Shown here: positions 1-13,841 of the stretch, piece by piece
How positions within the stretch are numbered: position 1 is the first letter of the stretch
Layout: each line of letters opens with the position of its first letter
Source of the DNA: Combretum micranthum
Taxonomy: Eukaryota; Streptophyta; Magnoliopsida; Myrtales; Combretaceae
Assembly: GCA_024138025.1 (NCBI GenBank)
Contig: JAMXBD010000392.1
Span: 62,001 to 126,000, forward strand
Reading direction: 5' to 3'
DNA: 64,000 nt
Program-made: the position numbers and the translations under genes
Notes under the pieces: model-generated
Database searches by the model: none
Seen by the model: the letters and a program-made list of their open reading frames with translations, nothing else
What the model was told of the DNA's origin: nothing

Positions 1-321
1 GCACTACTTAAACCAATTTCAAGTACATTATATTGCCCTGTCCATTCCTCAAATATATCACAATCCTAACTGTAGCATGATTCTCAAGGAATTTAGAAAG
101 TTCATAATAGTTCCAAATTGATAAAGTTTGTCAACTCCATAACAGCTAACTGGAAACACCATGCATAACTATAAACCCATCTCGATATTTAACGTGTCAT
201 AGCTCAATTCATTTAGAAGTAATATATTAAATAAAAAAAGGTTGAGCAATAATTGGATTCATGAAACTTAAAATCATAAAAATATATCTGCATAAAACAT
301 GGACAAAAGTAATAATGGCAC

Positions 322-751
322 TAGGAATGTAAACGAGTTGAGTTGAATCGATATAATATCAAGCTCAAACTTGACTCGAATAAAAAATTCAAAGTTGGAA
401 TTTGAACTCGAACTTGAACAAATTTTGATTTTTAAGCTCGAACTCGACTCGATTTAATACTTGATAAGTTCAAACTTGACTAGATTAAATTCGATTATTC
501 TTGTCAATATTGATTTAACTATAAAGAGTATTTAATACTCGAACTCGACCCGCCGCGATTTAATACTCATTTAAGCTCGATTAAGCTCGCGAGCTTATTG
601 ATCTAAGTATTTTAAAGCTCGAACTTAAACTCGGAAACTACTCCAGTAGCTTGAACTTGAGCTCGACTCCATTGTAAGCAAGTCAAATTTGAGTTTTCAT
701 CGAGTCGAACTCGAGTAGTTCACGAGCTGTCTCCACTCACTTACAACCCTA
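322..751. mobile_element. hAT-like MITE rich in GCTCGAACTCGA-type motifs
   Basis: The ends are imperfect inverted repeats: TAGGAATGTAAACGAG on the left, and a right end whose reverse complement reads TAGGGTTGTAAGTGAG. The interior is packed with short GAGCTCGA/AACTCGA palindromes, a pattern seen in non-autonomous elements across angiosperms. The flanking 8-mers AATGGCAC and ACAGACAC share five of eight positions, so the TSD is weak. The flanks (1-321 and 752-1740) are AT-rich and show no gene. Confidence 0.55.
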
Positions 752-1740
752 ACAGACACATGTCGTGTGAGAAATGAAGAATGATCATATATTATCATTT
801 GCAAAAGAGAAAAAATTGTGTGAATCTAATCTTCCCTTCAACATAACCAGCAAGGACTATGCAAGAACTAGACCATAATTTACATTTTTTTTTTCTCATC
901 CAAAACCAAACCAATCAAAAAACATTTTTATTTAAATTAGAAATTTTTCAAATCATCAAATAATAATTTGATCCAATTTGAATTACAAATTATGTCAAAA
1001 TTTTAATTAAAAAAACCATTGCTATAATCTTTTATATTTATATAAATATTCAAATATTCAAATTATTTTACGAAGTCCATATTACTAATAACAACAAAAT
1101 ACTTCATAAATCCATGACATTCATAGTCCATAATCCTCCAGAAAATCATTTTGTCACTAATTAGTCGTCCACCAACAAGGTATATTCACTAAGTAATACA
1201 TAATAGGCCATAATATATGATCTTCTATAAAATCATCTAGTTAATCATCTGCCAACTAATTTGGCATAAAAAAAATTATCTACCAACCAAAATCATCCAC
1301 AAATAAAAGTTATTCGTTAATAAAATAAATTAAACAATTAATACATAATAAGAGTCATAACTAAATAACTAAAATCCATACACTACAGAGTTAAAATGAT
1401 TAATCGAGACAAATCAAAAATCCAAAAAAAATTAAAAATAATATGTTAATATTAATTAATATTCATCAAATAACAAATATCATAATGGTACCATAAGAAC
1501 ATATACAATCTTTAATCAATCATCATTGAAAATTTATAGTTAAAAGTATTATTATGTTTTTTTAAATTGTTTGGTTCAATTTGCTCTTTCAAACCTCTAA
1601 CCAATCATAAATTAACGGATTAATTCAGATTGAGAGTTTTATAAACCAAATTGTTTAAGAAAAATAAAAATATATATTCAGTTTGGTTCTATTTATGGAT
1701 AGATTCGTTTTGGTAGGTTTTTTTGCCTACTACAACCTAT

Positions 1741-2110
1741 GATGGTGTACTCATCCATATCGGCCTAAGATTCTTCAACATGGTAAGAGCTATTGAGACC
1801 TATTACATAAAGATAGGGATGCGCATGAAGAGGTAGCCTATCACAGGGATCAATTTATGTATTACCCTTTTCTGTATCTGGTGATACCAAATATGAGAAC
1901 TTAGTAATGCCTTTAGTGTCATCTATGCTAGTGCACTTGCCTATATTAGCCTAAAATATTTTGTAACATGGGAGGAGCTATTTGGTCCCACTGCATTGGG
2001 ATAGGGCTGGGCACAAAGAGACAGCTTATCCCAAAAAATGTGTCGGAACCAATTTATGTAACGTCGTCTCCTATATCTAACAATACCAGACGTCTATACC
2101 TCATAAGAGC
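1741..2110. repeat. diverged tandem duplication, period about 185 bp
   Basis: Two neighbouring copies share collinear blocks such as GCCTAA, AACATGG, AGAGCTATT/GGAGCTATT, CAATTTATGTA and a CTGTATCT/CTATATCT block. The break lies near 1925. No coding potential is recognised in either copy. The stretch from 2111 to 2501 holds nothing I can name. Confidence 0.5.
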
Positions 2111-2501
2111 AAATAGAAGTACCCATAGTAGCCCATGAAAGATTAACATCAAGTAATGAACTACATGAAATGTGGTGAGACCAAAGGATTGATCATCTAA
2201 CAAGATGGAGAGAACCAAGTATTATATAGTGGAGAGGAACGTATAGGCTATGAGAAACAGGGAGAAGCTAGAAAATCTCAATGAGATGTTAGAGACTGGT
2301 CTTAAGCTAGTTCCTATCAAGAATTCTTAGTTAGCGCAGCCCTAACCCCTCTTTTTAGCACCATGAGGCGAAAGGATCTACAGGTGCTACTTCTAACAAA
2401 ATATAAAAAGGTAACATAAAAACTAAAAGAAAAATAATATTTAATGTTTAGACTATTTTCTATGTGAATAAAAATTATTTATTATCTAGTCACGATATTT
2501 G

Positions 2502-4017
2502 TGATAAAGACAAATTACACTCAATCTTTCATAGAACAAACCATGTTAATTTGTTATGATTTTTATAGAAATCAATAGGAATTGGTACTTAAGTGTGCTT
2601 AAATATGTTATTTCAGGTCTTGAAGGAAATACAATACATATAGAACAAGTTTGGACAAGTTTCATCACATTTAGATTTATAGAACAAACCAACACCAGAT
2701 AATTCAGAACCTACACCGCTAGTGTAAGTTTAACACTAGCAAAAATGAAAACTACACAGGTGGTGTAGAAAACAAAGCTCATCAGCTTTCAGGAAAATGA
2801 ATGTATGGTGGCTTCTAGGAATTCAAGCCGTCGGTGTATAGCTGACGTAAGCTATTAATAGAACTGAAAACTTCAACACCATTAGCAATGCCGCCAGCCT
2901 TTATCAATGATCAATACCAATGTTCAATGTTATCATCTAACGCCGACTCCTGGGGGATTTACATCACTGGTGTATAGGTGGTGCGAACAATGCAAAATAG
3001 CAAAATTTGTTAACACTATCACCAACGCCGCTCATTGCACCGCCAGCATAGCATATTTGGAGAATTGATTGAAATCAACAAACACCGGCAAGTTTTTATT
3101 CTATACCATCGGTGTAGAAGCAACACTGACAGTTTAAAGAAGAAAGTCGATAGTGTTCTTTTCTTTGGATTAAAAATCAACGAATGCCACCAAGGTACGC
3201 TGCCTGCATACATTAGATAACTACCAATGTATGTTGTAACTGTTCAAATTCCAAAGTTTTGTTCTATAAGAATGGCGACCATATCTGACTTGTTTTCATT
3301 CTTAGACATTAGAAAACCTTAGAAGAGAGAGATTATTGTATTAGAATAAGTGGCTAAATTCTTGTTTTCTAGCCAAAGGATTATTATAAGATTCGATTCT
3401 TCAAGAATTGTGAGATCAAATTGATTTATTTTGTTTCTATTCTATTTTTGGGTATTTATGTATCCTCTGATCTTTTTGTTTTTATTATCCCATTTGATTG
3501 ATGCAAATTTGGATCCATTTGTTCAATTAGTAAGGTGATAATCTATCAATTAGAATATCAGATTCGCAATTGTTTTATTATTCTAATATTTGTGACATAA
3601 TAACATGATTGATTATGAGATAGGTAATCGATTTATGTCATGAGGATATATAATTTGATCTAAATAGGTCAAGCGTTTAATTTGTTGGTTAGAATTGATT
3701 GTCTCTCTTGTTTTTTATGCTTTTTGTTAAATTAAACCCTAAAAACTTGTTTAAAGTTGTTTAGTTAAAAAGGGAAATAATCAAAGAGCTTCTTTTGGTT
3801 ATCGATCAAGTAATGAGAGATAATTTGTTAGAGCTTATTAACACCTATAATCAAATTATCCAAGATAAAGAACAAAGATTTTTGCATCAATGATCAATTT
3901 CTGTGAAATGAGTTATAGTAATACCTTTGGTTAGGAATCTTTTGGTATTAAATTAATTCTTAAACTGTGTTTGCTTGTTTTAGATATAATTAGTTTTTTG
4001 TGAATTTCACAAACCCT

Positions 4018-4055
<38 letters not shown>

Positions 4056-4197
4056 TCTCTCTTCACCTAATTTATAAATAGAAATGGATTTCACCAATCT
4101 CTACGAATTGACCCTACTCGTTGCTATATACAAGTTATATAAATTTTGAGAGTAGGATAATATATTTGTTGGATTCGATGCCCAACAAAACACAAGC
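2502..4197 (+). mobile_element. LTR-like retroelement remnant (gypsy-type, boundaries approximate)
   Basis: The block begins near a TGATAA motif and carries repeated CACCGGTGGTGTAG-like motifs at 2,700-3,200. It ends near TTGGATTCGATGCCCAACA, a style of 3' end I associate with plant gypsy LTRs. It has no internal coding region and I could not find a TSD. A C homopolymer interrupts it at 4,019. The family is inferred from texture, not from a domain. Confidence 0.35.
4019..4053. repeat. C homopolymer of 35 bases followed by CT repeats
   Basis: This is an uninterrupted run of C followed directly by (TC)n. Its exact length is likely to be unreliable in any assembly. Confidence 0.95.
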
Positions 4198-4591
4198 AAC
4201 AAATAATTTAAAGCCAGATAATGTTAAGTGCATTTGCAGTTGCTAAACCTATATTCACAAGCAACAACAAAAGTAAGGACGTATTTGATACAACGCTTGA
4301 AACAACTAAATTAATAATACTATGATATCTTGATCACTTATAGCAAAAACTAACTCAAAACTTGTTTTCAAAAGAAAAACATTGCTTCTAAGATCATCTA
4401 ACCTCTTAAGCTATTAAGAACCATAACTCTTGGTTTAGATATGTCTTTCTACTTGGATTTAGGAGTACTAGATATTAAACTATGGATTTAGGTGTTTAGA
4501 AAGGCAAAACAAGGGTTAAAAGAAGGTCATAACATCCCCTTATTGATCACGCTCGTAGTGGAGGATGTGATAGGCTCTAGGAAAGAAGAAC

Positions 4592-4756
4592 ATGTCGAAA
4601 TTCCCTTAATATGCCATTCCAGGGGGCGTAATTGCCATCATAGCCTCTATCATGGCCGTGATGGGGGTGGTGATGGCCATCATGGCCTCTGTTGCAGCCG
4701 CAATTGGCTGGTATTTGCCACACTTTAAGGGATCACGGCCCATGCCACAGCTATGA
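4592..4756 (+). pseudogene. relic of a short membrane-peptide ORF, unrecognised
   Basis: Reading from the ATG at 4592 gives five residues and then a TAA at 4607. The same frame then stays open to a TGA at 4754. It encodes a hydrophobic stretch with repeating IAIIASIMA and VMAIMASVA blocks, followed by AAIGWYLPHF and a basic tail. That is one predicted membrane span of about 25 residues in a region otherwise poor in coding signal. I do not recognise a family. Strand and frame are chosen because hydrophobicity is uniform only in this frame. The flanks (4198-4591 and 4757-5839) show no other gene. Confidence 0.3.
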
Positions 4757-5839
4757 CTCTTGTTCATACTCCTGTTCGCTTTAAAACACAAGATTAGCTC
4801 ATAAACTTCCTTTTTCTTGATCTGAAACCATACAAAACTCCAAAAACAAAATGGAAAACATTTAAACACTTTTATACTTCACATTAGCTGCAAACAAATG
4901 ATCTTCCCTTCTTCTTTCACAAACAACAACTGCCACCAACATACGATATCCTTGCCATTCATTATAATTTATTTTATTTTTATATTATAGTTTGTATACT
5001 TCAACTATTTAAATATTTGGTGAAATTAGCTTACATTAATGCAGAGGGAAACCAAAATAATACAAATAAGTCAATTTGTTAAAAGCGATAATTTATGATG
5101 GGAGGGACATTTGTTGTGCCTTAATTTCCCCCGACATTGTTGTTCCAATCATCCGGTATCTACCAACATGTAGTTATTGTTATGCTTATTTTCTATCTTT
5201 TTTGTTGGTGTTAATTATTACACCACACCCCATATTATTTATTTATTTTATATAGCCATATCCCTTATTAGTTTTTTGACAATTACTTACTAGATCATTA
5301 ACTACTAGTAGAGATTTTTTAGCATGAAAATTGTAAAGGCAACAACCCAAAAAAAAAAAGAAAAAAGAATGGGATGTTCTCCTTTGATAATCGCGGTTGA
5401 TAACTACCATTACTTTGCTTTTAAATTTTTGACATGAATAACTGACTTTTGCTTAATAATAATAGGTATATATGTTAATTTTATTGGATCAAATGCTTTC
5501 ATTAATCATAATTGGGTGTATCCTTTATTTATTACAAGGATTATATCAAATGATGTATATTTACTATTGAATCTTCAATTATTGAGGCTTGATATTTTGA
5601 GGAAATCATTGAAGTAACAAGTAGATTTTTCCTCCTCCTATTTAGAAATTCTATTAGCATTAAATGGCTATGAGTGTATCATGTATTAATTATTTATGAC
5701 TTATGTGATAAATATATAAGCTCCATGTCACTAAATATAAATATATATTTATATATAACCAATGTGACAAGTGTCTAAAGACCCTTATCATTTACATTGT
5801 TTGATACGATATTATATAGATTTTTTGTGAATTATTAAA

Positions 5840-7189
5840 GAAAATGATACTCGTGCGGTTAAAATGTTAGTTTTAGGAATAAAGGAATATTTTAAGCTTA
5901 ATGGAGACTTTTGGATAAGTTAAATGAAATTTTAATAAAGAAATAGGCAATTGGAAGATGTAAAACATGCATGACCAATTCTCCACAAGCTGTGTAGAAT
6001 ACTAGTGTAAAGGATGAAAGGTGACTAGCAAGCATTTCTAATGTACACAAGGAAGCCACACAAACTGTGTAGCATACTTGCATAGAGGATTAAAAGTGAA
6101 CAAAAGTGATTATTGAAGTACATAGCCTATCTGCACAAGCTATGTTCGTGGTTATGTAGGCCTCATTTCGTATGATTTCATCAGTTCTCATCCTACACAG
6201 CTTCGTACATGGCCGTGTAGGATGGTCGTATTGGGGTTAAATGGCTCATTTCCTATAAATAGCGTCCTTAGCTTATCATTTATACACACTTGATCCTTTT
6301 TACGAACCCTAAAGAAAAACATAGCTACTTTTGAGTGGACATACGCTAGAGCTTACACAAGATCACAAGACATCATTCTTAAGGGTTGTAATCATGTTTT
6401 CAATCTATTTTTCCTTATTTTGTCACTCTAATCTTCTTCTTATGGAAAAATAGATCATTATATCCTCAGTCTTGAGGAACCCTAACCCTAATGTAGACAT
6501 TGAATGTTTTTTTAATGGAAGTGTTTCTTGAATCTATTCATATGTTTACGATTGCTTCATGATTTAACATGTGCACAGTATTAAATCACTACATGATTCT
6601 TGTTGATTTAATCAACCGATTCATTGATGAGATAGATCTATCATGAATAGAGAAATTTGAATGTGATTTTAAACATAGATTGCATAATTTTTTTGCATAA
6701 AGATTTATCCTTTTTAATGAATCATGAACTCTAATGCGATTTTATGTGCATCTAATGACAAAAAACATTTCCATTAGGCATATAGGGTTAGAATTCAATT
6801 ATCTTGAGAGAGAGATTGATGAAATTAGGGATTCCTCCAATTCAAGAACTTAACAATCCATTAATAAATGTCTTATAAGAAATTTAAATAAGGTTGGTGG
6901 TGAATCATGATCGGAGGTCTTTTTTTGTGATTGATATATATATATATATATATTGAAGGTGTGAATTTATTTCCTCAAAGGTTAATTAATTAAGTAGAAA
7001 TTAATTATTCTTACTATCATTCAAATTAGACCAGCTAAATAGTAAATTTAGGGAAGTACTAGTAGTTATAAGTCCTGGTGGAACTACCCCTGTGCTAATA
7101 TATGCTATAATCGATAGGTACGCTTGCGTAAGATTAATCTTGGATATTATAGGGTTAAAAATTAAATTTGATTGGTTATGATAACCCAC
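5840..7189 (+). mobile_element. LTR-like retroelement remnant with TATAAATAG promoter motif
   Basis: A GTGTAG/CACACAA-rich upstream part is followed by TATAAATAG at 6,254-6,262 and a leader-like stretch. A block at about 7,080-7,189 (GATAGGTACGCTTGCGTA, ending ATAACCCACA) looks like the 3' end of a gypsy LTR. There is no coding region and no convincing TSD. A (TA)n microsatellite lies near 6,935-6,955. The start is uncertain by some hundreds of bases. Confidence 0.4.
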
Positions 7190-7557
7190 ATCAATATATA
7201 TTGTATATATATATGGTATTATACATACATATGTATACATACAACAACTGTATGATTCATATACAGTTGTAATTGTTATATGTATTTATAACATTACATA
7301 AGTACAAATATTGTATAATTAACCAACAAAACTAGTTTAAGTATGAAAATAACTAATATGTAATGAAAATAAATTGAGACAACATAGAATTTGGAAGAGT
7401 TGTTTTATAATGAATTGAATTAAAATGTTATCACTTTATTATGAAATTTAACAAACATAGTAGCAAAAAATGCCATTAAAATAACAAATAAAAGAAGTTA
7501 TTTTTTATCTAGTACTCAAAGATAGTAAAGAAGAATAAAAGTTATGTCAGTAATATT

Positions 7558-7682
7558 GTTTTTTTTTTTAGTATTTCAGTAAAGGGCTATTAAGTACCAG
7601 TATAACGCAGTGAATCGAATTTGATACTTGAAAATGAAGACCAGGGCTAGATATCACTAGGCTACATAGCTAATGGCTACTG
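7558..7682 (-). mobile_element. tRNA-derived SINE-like element
   Basis: On the minus strand the unit starts with a box-A-like TAGCCTAGTGA. A box-B-like GTATCAAATTCGATTC follows about 40 bases later, and the unit ends in an A-tail, seen as a T run at 7,559-7,569 on the plus strand. AATATT flanks both ends (7,552-7,557 and 7,683-7,688) as a possible TSD. The interval 7,683-8,639 is AT-rich with no gene. Confidence 0.4.
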
Positions 7683-9165
7683 AATATTATATAATAAATA
7701 TATTGATGTATATAGATCCCTCATTGGACTAACATAGCTATTAATGGATTTATTTAGGGATCGTATTACTTTTTTGGTGTATTTGACTCTATCTGCTACC
7801 TTCATTAATCATAGTCCACATTAAAAAAACAACACCTGTTATTATTTGCTTATATCCCAATACAAACTAACTATAGTTTTATTCAATTTTCTCCATAAAA
7901 AAGGTTAGTGTTGTTATATTATAATTTAATTTTCCATTTTTTCTATAAAAGTTCTCTTTTTTTATAAGTGATGATAAGATTTGTTTATTTCTTTTTAACT
8001 TGTGCATGCCTTAATTAATTGGTGTAGAGAAATCTTTTTTTTTTAATTTTTATGTTACAATTTAATATCAAATCCTTTATTGTATTGAATTCTATAAATA
8101 TTTTAAAGTTAAAGTGGGTCTTGTTAATGTGTTCAAGTATAAATTTTAATTTTTTATTTGAATCTTAACATGTTTCTCTAGACAATAACTAATATTCCCT
8201 TTTTTTTTTCAAAGCAAATTTTAAGACTAAATTGTGAAGATACTGAAAAATTAGATACTTTGGTGATATTTATCTACTTCTTTTATATATAGAAGATGAA
8301 AAATACACTATATTTAAAGAAGAGGGATCCCTTATAAAGTTTATTATTTTGGTAGATGTTTTTCTTTTTCCTTTTTTATTTTCTAACCTTGAGAACAATA
8401 ACAAGAAGAAAGGAACTTATTTTTATTTCGTGATGCTCATTCCAAAATTATATTTTGAATGAGGTCCAATCTGCACCTTTTCTATTTCTTAGATATTTTT
8501 TCAAAGGTAAAAAATGGAAAAAGGAAAAATATATCAGCAAGAAATTAAAAAAGTTCTAGAATAAAAGCAATAAGAAATCATTAATTTTATCTCTCTATTA
8601 ATTTACAAATGCTTTTATATATTTATTTTTTTCAAATCCATGGAACCGATGGTCATATAATTTTGAATGAGCATCTAACATGTAGAAACCTTAACTTTGT
8701 TAAAGAAATTGAAAAATCATCAAAAGAGAACGTAATGATTTGAGTGCTAGCCTCATCACTAATTTTGATGTAATAAAAGATAGATGCCAATAATAGTGTT
8801 GCAAAAAAAGATACACCAAGAGTTAGAATGGTGTCTGAAACCAAGGAAGAAGCATATGATTTTTATAATCGATGTGCAAAAGAAGTTCGGTTTGGTATTT
8901 GACAAAGCAAGGCACATAAAGATTCTAAATGTGAGTGAATAAGTCATATTTTATGTTGCTCATGTTAAGGTTTATGAGAACATGACAAAAGAAGGACTAA
9001 CATCTAACATCATTTACCAGTGCACAGGGTGTGATGTTTTGTGAAAACGAAAATATGAAAGCAAAATGGCGACAAGTTCTAAGTTACATAATTTATCTCT
9101 AATCACGCACATCCTCTTACTTCTCCTAAAAAAAAGAATGTTTCTAAGATCATATAGAAACTTAA

Positions 9166-9382
9166 GGTCTGTTTGTTTAGCTATTTTGAACAGATACGGA
9201 CACTTTTTTTAATTTTTTTCTAACAAATTATTTATTAAAAAATAATATAGATAAAAAAAATTAGCAGTTCTCACGAAAAGATCAAATATAAACAAAATAT
9301 AAATACAAATCAAATATATTTACACATATCATTTCAATACAGATACAGATATAGATGAAAAACATACCATCTAAACAAACCC
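9166..9382. mobile_element. MITE inserted in the FAR1 pseudogene
   Basis: The termini are GGTCTGTTTGTTTAG and CTAAACAAACCC, which are inverted repeats, with TTAA on both sides. The interior is AT-rich and non-coding. Removing it joins the FAR1 N-terminal domain to its linker. Confidence 0.6.
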
Positions 9383-9461
9383 TTAAATTCATTTCCACAG
9401 GTTGAAGCCGACTTAACTGAAAGTTCTAGAATTGAACCAAAAGCAAGCTTTGAAGTAATGT

Positions 9462-11400
9462 GCATTGCTCTAAACTTAGGGTCGCTTACAACCCATCACG
9501 TATCTATAACTAGGATAAACACATTAAGGATCAAAACTACTAAAAGTCCACAATTTAATACATATTACAATCCTCATTATCACGGAATGGAATCCAATAA
9601 TTTTTATTACATAATAGATACAACATTCATAGTAAACCATAACCTAATCTATTTAAAACAAATTACATTAGTCTGTTCACAACCTTTAGAAATAATATCA
9701 TAGAACCCCTATCCTATTCTTTAGTCCACACCTAATAAAAGATAATTCTTTAAATCATTGTACCTGAAAAATAGATAAGGGATAAGTCGAAGCCAAGTAC
9801 ACATATACCATAACAATAGACGTGTGATCAAGCACCAATATATTCACATAAAGACATATTACTAATGCAACAACCAGCATTTTATTATATTTATTTAAGA
9901 TGATCATGCAACACAAGGACAACTTAGTATCCCATCACATGTATAGTAATACTTATATGTGATATTAAGTGCCCCCAACATTAATGAATCTGCAAGTCCA
10001 AATCTCCATATCTACTCATAATTATCTCCAGGTGTGACTCTACGCAAGGACAATGTCACATAATGATCATTGGAGTACTACGTTAGCATCAAAGTAGACT
10101 CGATCCAACAACCACGGCTAGGAAAGTGTAACAAACAAATTTTATGGTCAAATATTCATTAAATTAAGTTGATATTCTATCTTAACAAGTACAAGCAACA
10201 AATAAGGCATATGCATTCCTAGAAAGTCAATCTATCTTAAATATTAAAATCTTCAAACATGAATTATATAACAATTAAGATATTCAAGACCATTTATACT
10301 TTTAAACTCACTTAGTGTTTACACTTTTATATTTCCTGGCCTTACCTCATTATTGGTTTTTTTAAGGAAATACCACCTATAACTTTACAATGAGAATTTA
10401 AAGATTTTCCTTATAATATATAGTTTTTCAAGATCTTAAGATAAACTTTAATCCTAGAAGGAGTTAAATAGTTTTGATTTCTTTTGAGAAGGGAACATGT
10501 GAATTTGAAGAAGTTACAATGTACACAAGTTTGTACACGATTGTGCTAAAAGGTCATGCTAGGTCTACGAACTGATACATAGTTGTATTAAAAGGTCATG
10601 CAAATTATAAAAGTTAACCACAACCTATATACAAGCTTGTGCAAGGGATCATGCAATTCATATAAAGTTTACATGATTTATGCTCGGACTCATGCAAGCA
10701 GTCATGCACTAGTAAAACTCCATTTGTAAATTCATGATTTTTAAGGGCTAAATGACCTACATATGGATTGTGTGTTGGGTTGTGCACTCCTAGACAATAT
10801 GTTTTTCTCTTGTTTTCAACCCAAAATGCTTTTAAACCTTTTCGTGCTTACATATAACACTTCCATACAATAATAAACAAATATCTAAACATTTCAAAGG
10901 AAACAACACTAAAATAGATTAAAAACATATTGAGACTGCCTTACCTTCTCATAGTTCTTCAGTCTTTCCTTCTCTAATTTCTTTAAAACTCACCTTCTAA
11001 GATTTCCTAAGAAATCTCTCCAAATTTTGTTATCTTCTATATAGGGTGTCAGTGTCGATACCAAAATGCTAAGACTTCCATTATTTATATATTTATCTTG
11101 CTGGAAATGATAAGAGAACAAAAAGAAAACTAACTTCGGATCAATTCCTCCACAAGACAGTTATAGAATTTATTGTTTCATTGTTTCATTTCTAGCATAT
11201 GCTTAAGATTCTATAGGGCATGGGGGTTTTGGAAAAAGAAGAGTTATCGTATGTTACGTAGGAACTCCTTGGGAAAGAAACAATGTTACTTTTAAAAAGG
11301 GACAGTTATAAGAATTGAGTGTGAAATGAATTCTTTTCCCTTTTTATTTATTTACTTATTTAATCACTCGTTAATTTACTTACCTACTGAAGGTGTTTCA
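9462..11400 (-). mobile_element. solo LTR, 1,939 bp, TSD TAATG
   Basis: The element starts TGCATTGC and ends GTGTTTCA, the TG...CA pattern of LTRs. An exact 5-bp TSD, TAATG, lies at 9,457-9,461 and 11,401-11,405. Excision restores FAR1 order, SFEVM followed by the GHENFGF block. No internal region or coding domain is present. The minus strand reads as the sense LTR (TGAAACACC... start), but orientation is inferred from texture only. Confidence 0.75.
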
Positions 11401-12471
11401 TAATGTTAAGAATGATAAGAGGGCATGAGAATTTTGGATTCATTCATAAAGATTATAATAATTATCTACAAACTAAAGGAATCGAATATATAAGAATTAA
11501 TGACACATTAAGATATTGGAATATAAGCAAATCAAACAATTTAAAGACTTGAACTTTTCTTATCCCATATAAGTTGATGTTGATGATATTATTACTAATG
11601 TTTTTTGGGTTGATGGTTGAATGAAAATTGATTTTCTTTACTTTCGTGATATTGTTTATTTTGACACGATATGTAAAAAATATAAATATAGTAGACCACT
11701 TGCATTTTTTGTTAATGTAAACCTCCATAAACAAAGCATCATATTTTGGGTTGCATTATTGTATAACGAGTTAGTTAATACATTTAAGTCATTATTTGAT
11801 GTATTTGTTAAAGTAATGTCTGGTAAAAAACAAAAAAAAAAAGAATCATCATTGATGAAGCGCTTGCTATAGCAAAAGCATTAACATAAGTATGGCTAGA
11901 AACAAGACACTGCTTATGTGTATAACATATGTACCAAAATGCGACAAAGCATCCAAGTCATGTTTTTGGAAAAATTAGGACATTGGATAGAGACTTTGGT
12001 ATATGTATATATGGGTACGATATCAAAGAGGACTTCATTAAAGCATGGCTTGAGATGTTTGAAAAATATTATCTTTATGGAAACATGGTTATTGAAAATA
12101 AATTGAGATACAAGATAAATAGACAATGGTTCATGGTCAAACAATGTTTTGTGCTAATATGAACTCTGCTTAAAGAAGTGAAAGTATGAAAAATCATATT
12201 AAGAAGTATATCGGCTACAATTTTAACCCTTTATAATTCTTTCAACATTTTCAAAAATTGATGGATGATAGACATTATGAAGAACTCAAAGTAGACTTCA
12301 AATCTAGTTAAAGTAGACCTTACATGCTAAATAGAGTAAAATGTTAAAGCATGCAGTAGAAGTTTACACTCCAACAATATTTAAGATACTTCATGATAAG
12401 TTGTGACAAACATAGGATTGTAACAAATGTATTCTTAAGAAAATTTATTCCATAATTAAGTATAAGTTACT

Positions 12472-13841
12472 CGATGTGTGTGATCATTAAGCTTTAAATT
12501 TGTAATCTCATAAATTCTAGATCCACACAAGGCAGTGCACCTATTGTGTAATATAGAAATTAACTCAGATTCATCCTAGGGATCTATATGCAACTACTAG
12601 TAATAACCCATTTATTATTATCTAGTCAAATCTATTATGAGTTATATGCTAAGCTTTCTACTAATTTCTAACTAAAAGCAATTCTAAAAGCCCTAGATGA
12701 ATGACATGCACACTTTTCTCAAGATTAATCAATTCACAAACAATGCCCTAAGTTTGATTAACCCTAGCCCCTTCATCCTTAAAGATGGATTCAATTGAAT
12801 GATTCTTGATCTTGAACTATTAGGTTTCTTAATTAGATTAGTTACCTTATTCAAGTCAATTGACCCCTAACCTTAATTGAAAAAAGTAAGAATTTCTTCC
12901 TTCACAATTGTCAAATTAGAATTGCATGAAGATTATAAACCCTAACTGAAGAAAAGTTAATCTTCAAAGATAGAAATTTGGATAACCCTATTTCTAGGTG
13001 GATTACACAACTTCTTTGCCCATGAGAGATCTATCCCACTAATTGAAATCTTCTTCTTGTTTAACAAGAATCAAGATTGCAATAACTTAGGCCTAAAATC
13101 ATCACAATCAACAATATAAATCATGAACAACTTCAAAATCAAAACTTCATTCAATTGGAAGATAAATCAATACATGAAGGCTAGGGTTTCTCAAATATAG
13201 GGCATAACACAACTATTCTTCTATGAAGAGATTAACAACAATAATAATAACAATGGAAGAAAAATGAAAGATCATGATGATAAAACCCTTGTAGTGATGT
13301 TGTTTGCAAATCTCCAAGTTGTAGCAGGAAATTCCCCTTTAAAAGCTACTCCAAATGAGTTTCTAGGGTTTCTTTGATGTAATACAAGTGATTAGTTATT
13401 CAAATAACAAAACAGAGCATGTATATATATAATCTATCTTGTATATGACCCCTACACGACCTGTGTATGTCGGGTAGTATACTCATTAACTCAGCGCTTC
13501 TTTCCTTTTTTGGCATATGTACACAACCTATTGTACATGATTCATCTATGTTAGGTTGTGTACCCTGGAACCATGAATTTTTCTTCAAATTTTCTCCTCC
13601 AAAAATGCACTAATGGTGTAAAATAACTAATATATGGGCAACAACTCCATGAAAGCTCCAAAACTCTCCAAAATCTTGGCTTCTTTCATTAATATTCCTT
13701 TGAAAAGCGCAATCATTCCATAATTGTCCCTGAAACACAAAATTAATTCAATATACATCATTTTCTTCGATAGATCAATCAAATAACATATGCAATATGC
13801 TCAATAAAGCACCAACAATAAAGGTCTCATGACACTTATCA
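12472..13841 (-). mobile_element. solo LTR, 1,370 bp, TSD TTACT
   Basis: An exact 5-bp TSD, TTACT, lies at 12,467-12,471 and 13,842-13,846. On the minus strand the element starts TGATAAGTGTC and should end in CA, but reads CG, a likely decay substitution. Excision joins the FAR1 segment KYKLL to LQEDL just before the SWIM finger. The small ORFs inside are not supported as genes. Confidence 0.65.

Noticed and set aside
4606..4869. 87-codon minus-strand ORF with AMIEAMMAIT repeats
   Set aside because: It is the antisense shadow of the quasi-palindromic hydrophobic stretch at 4,610-4,756.
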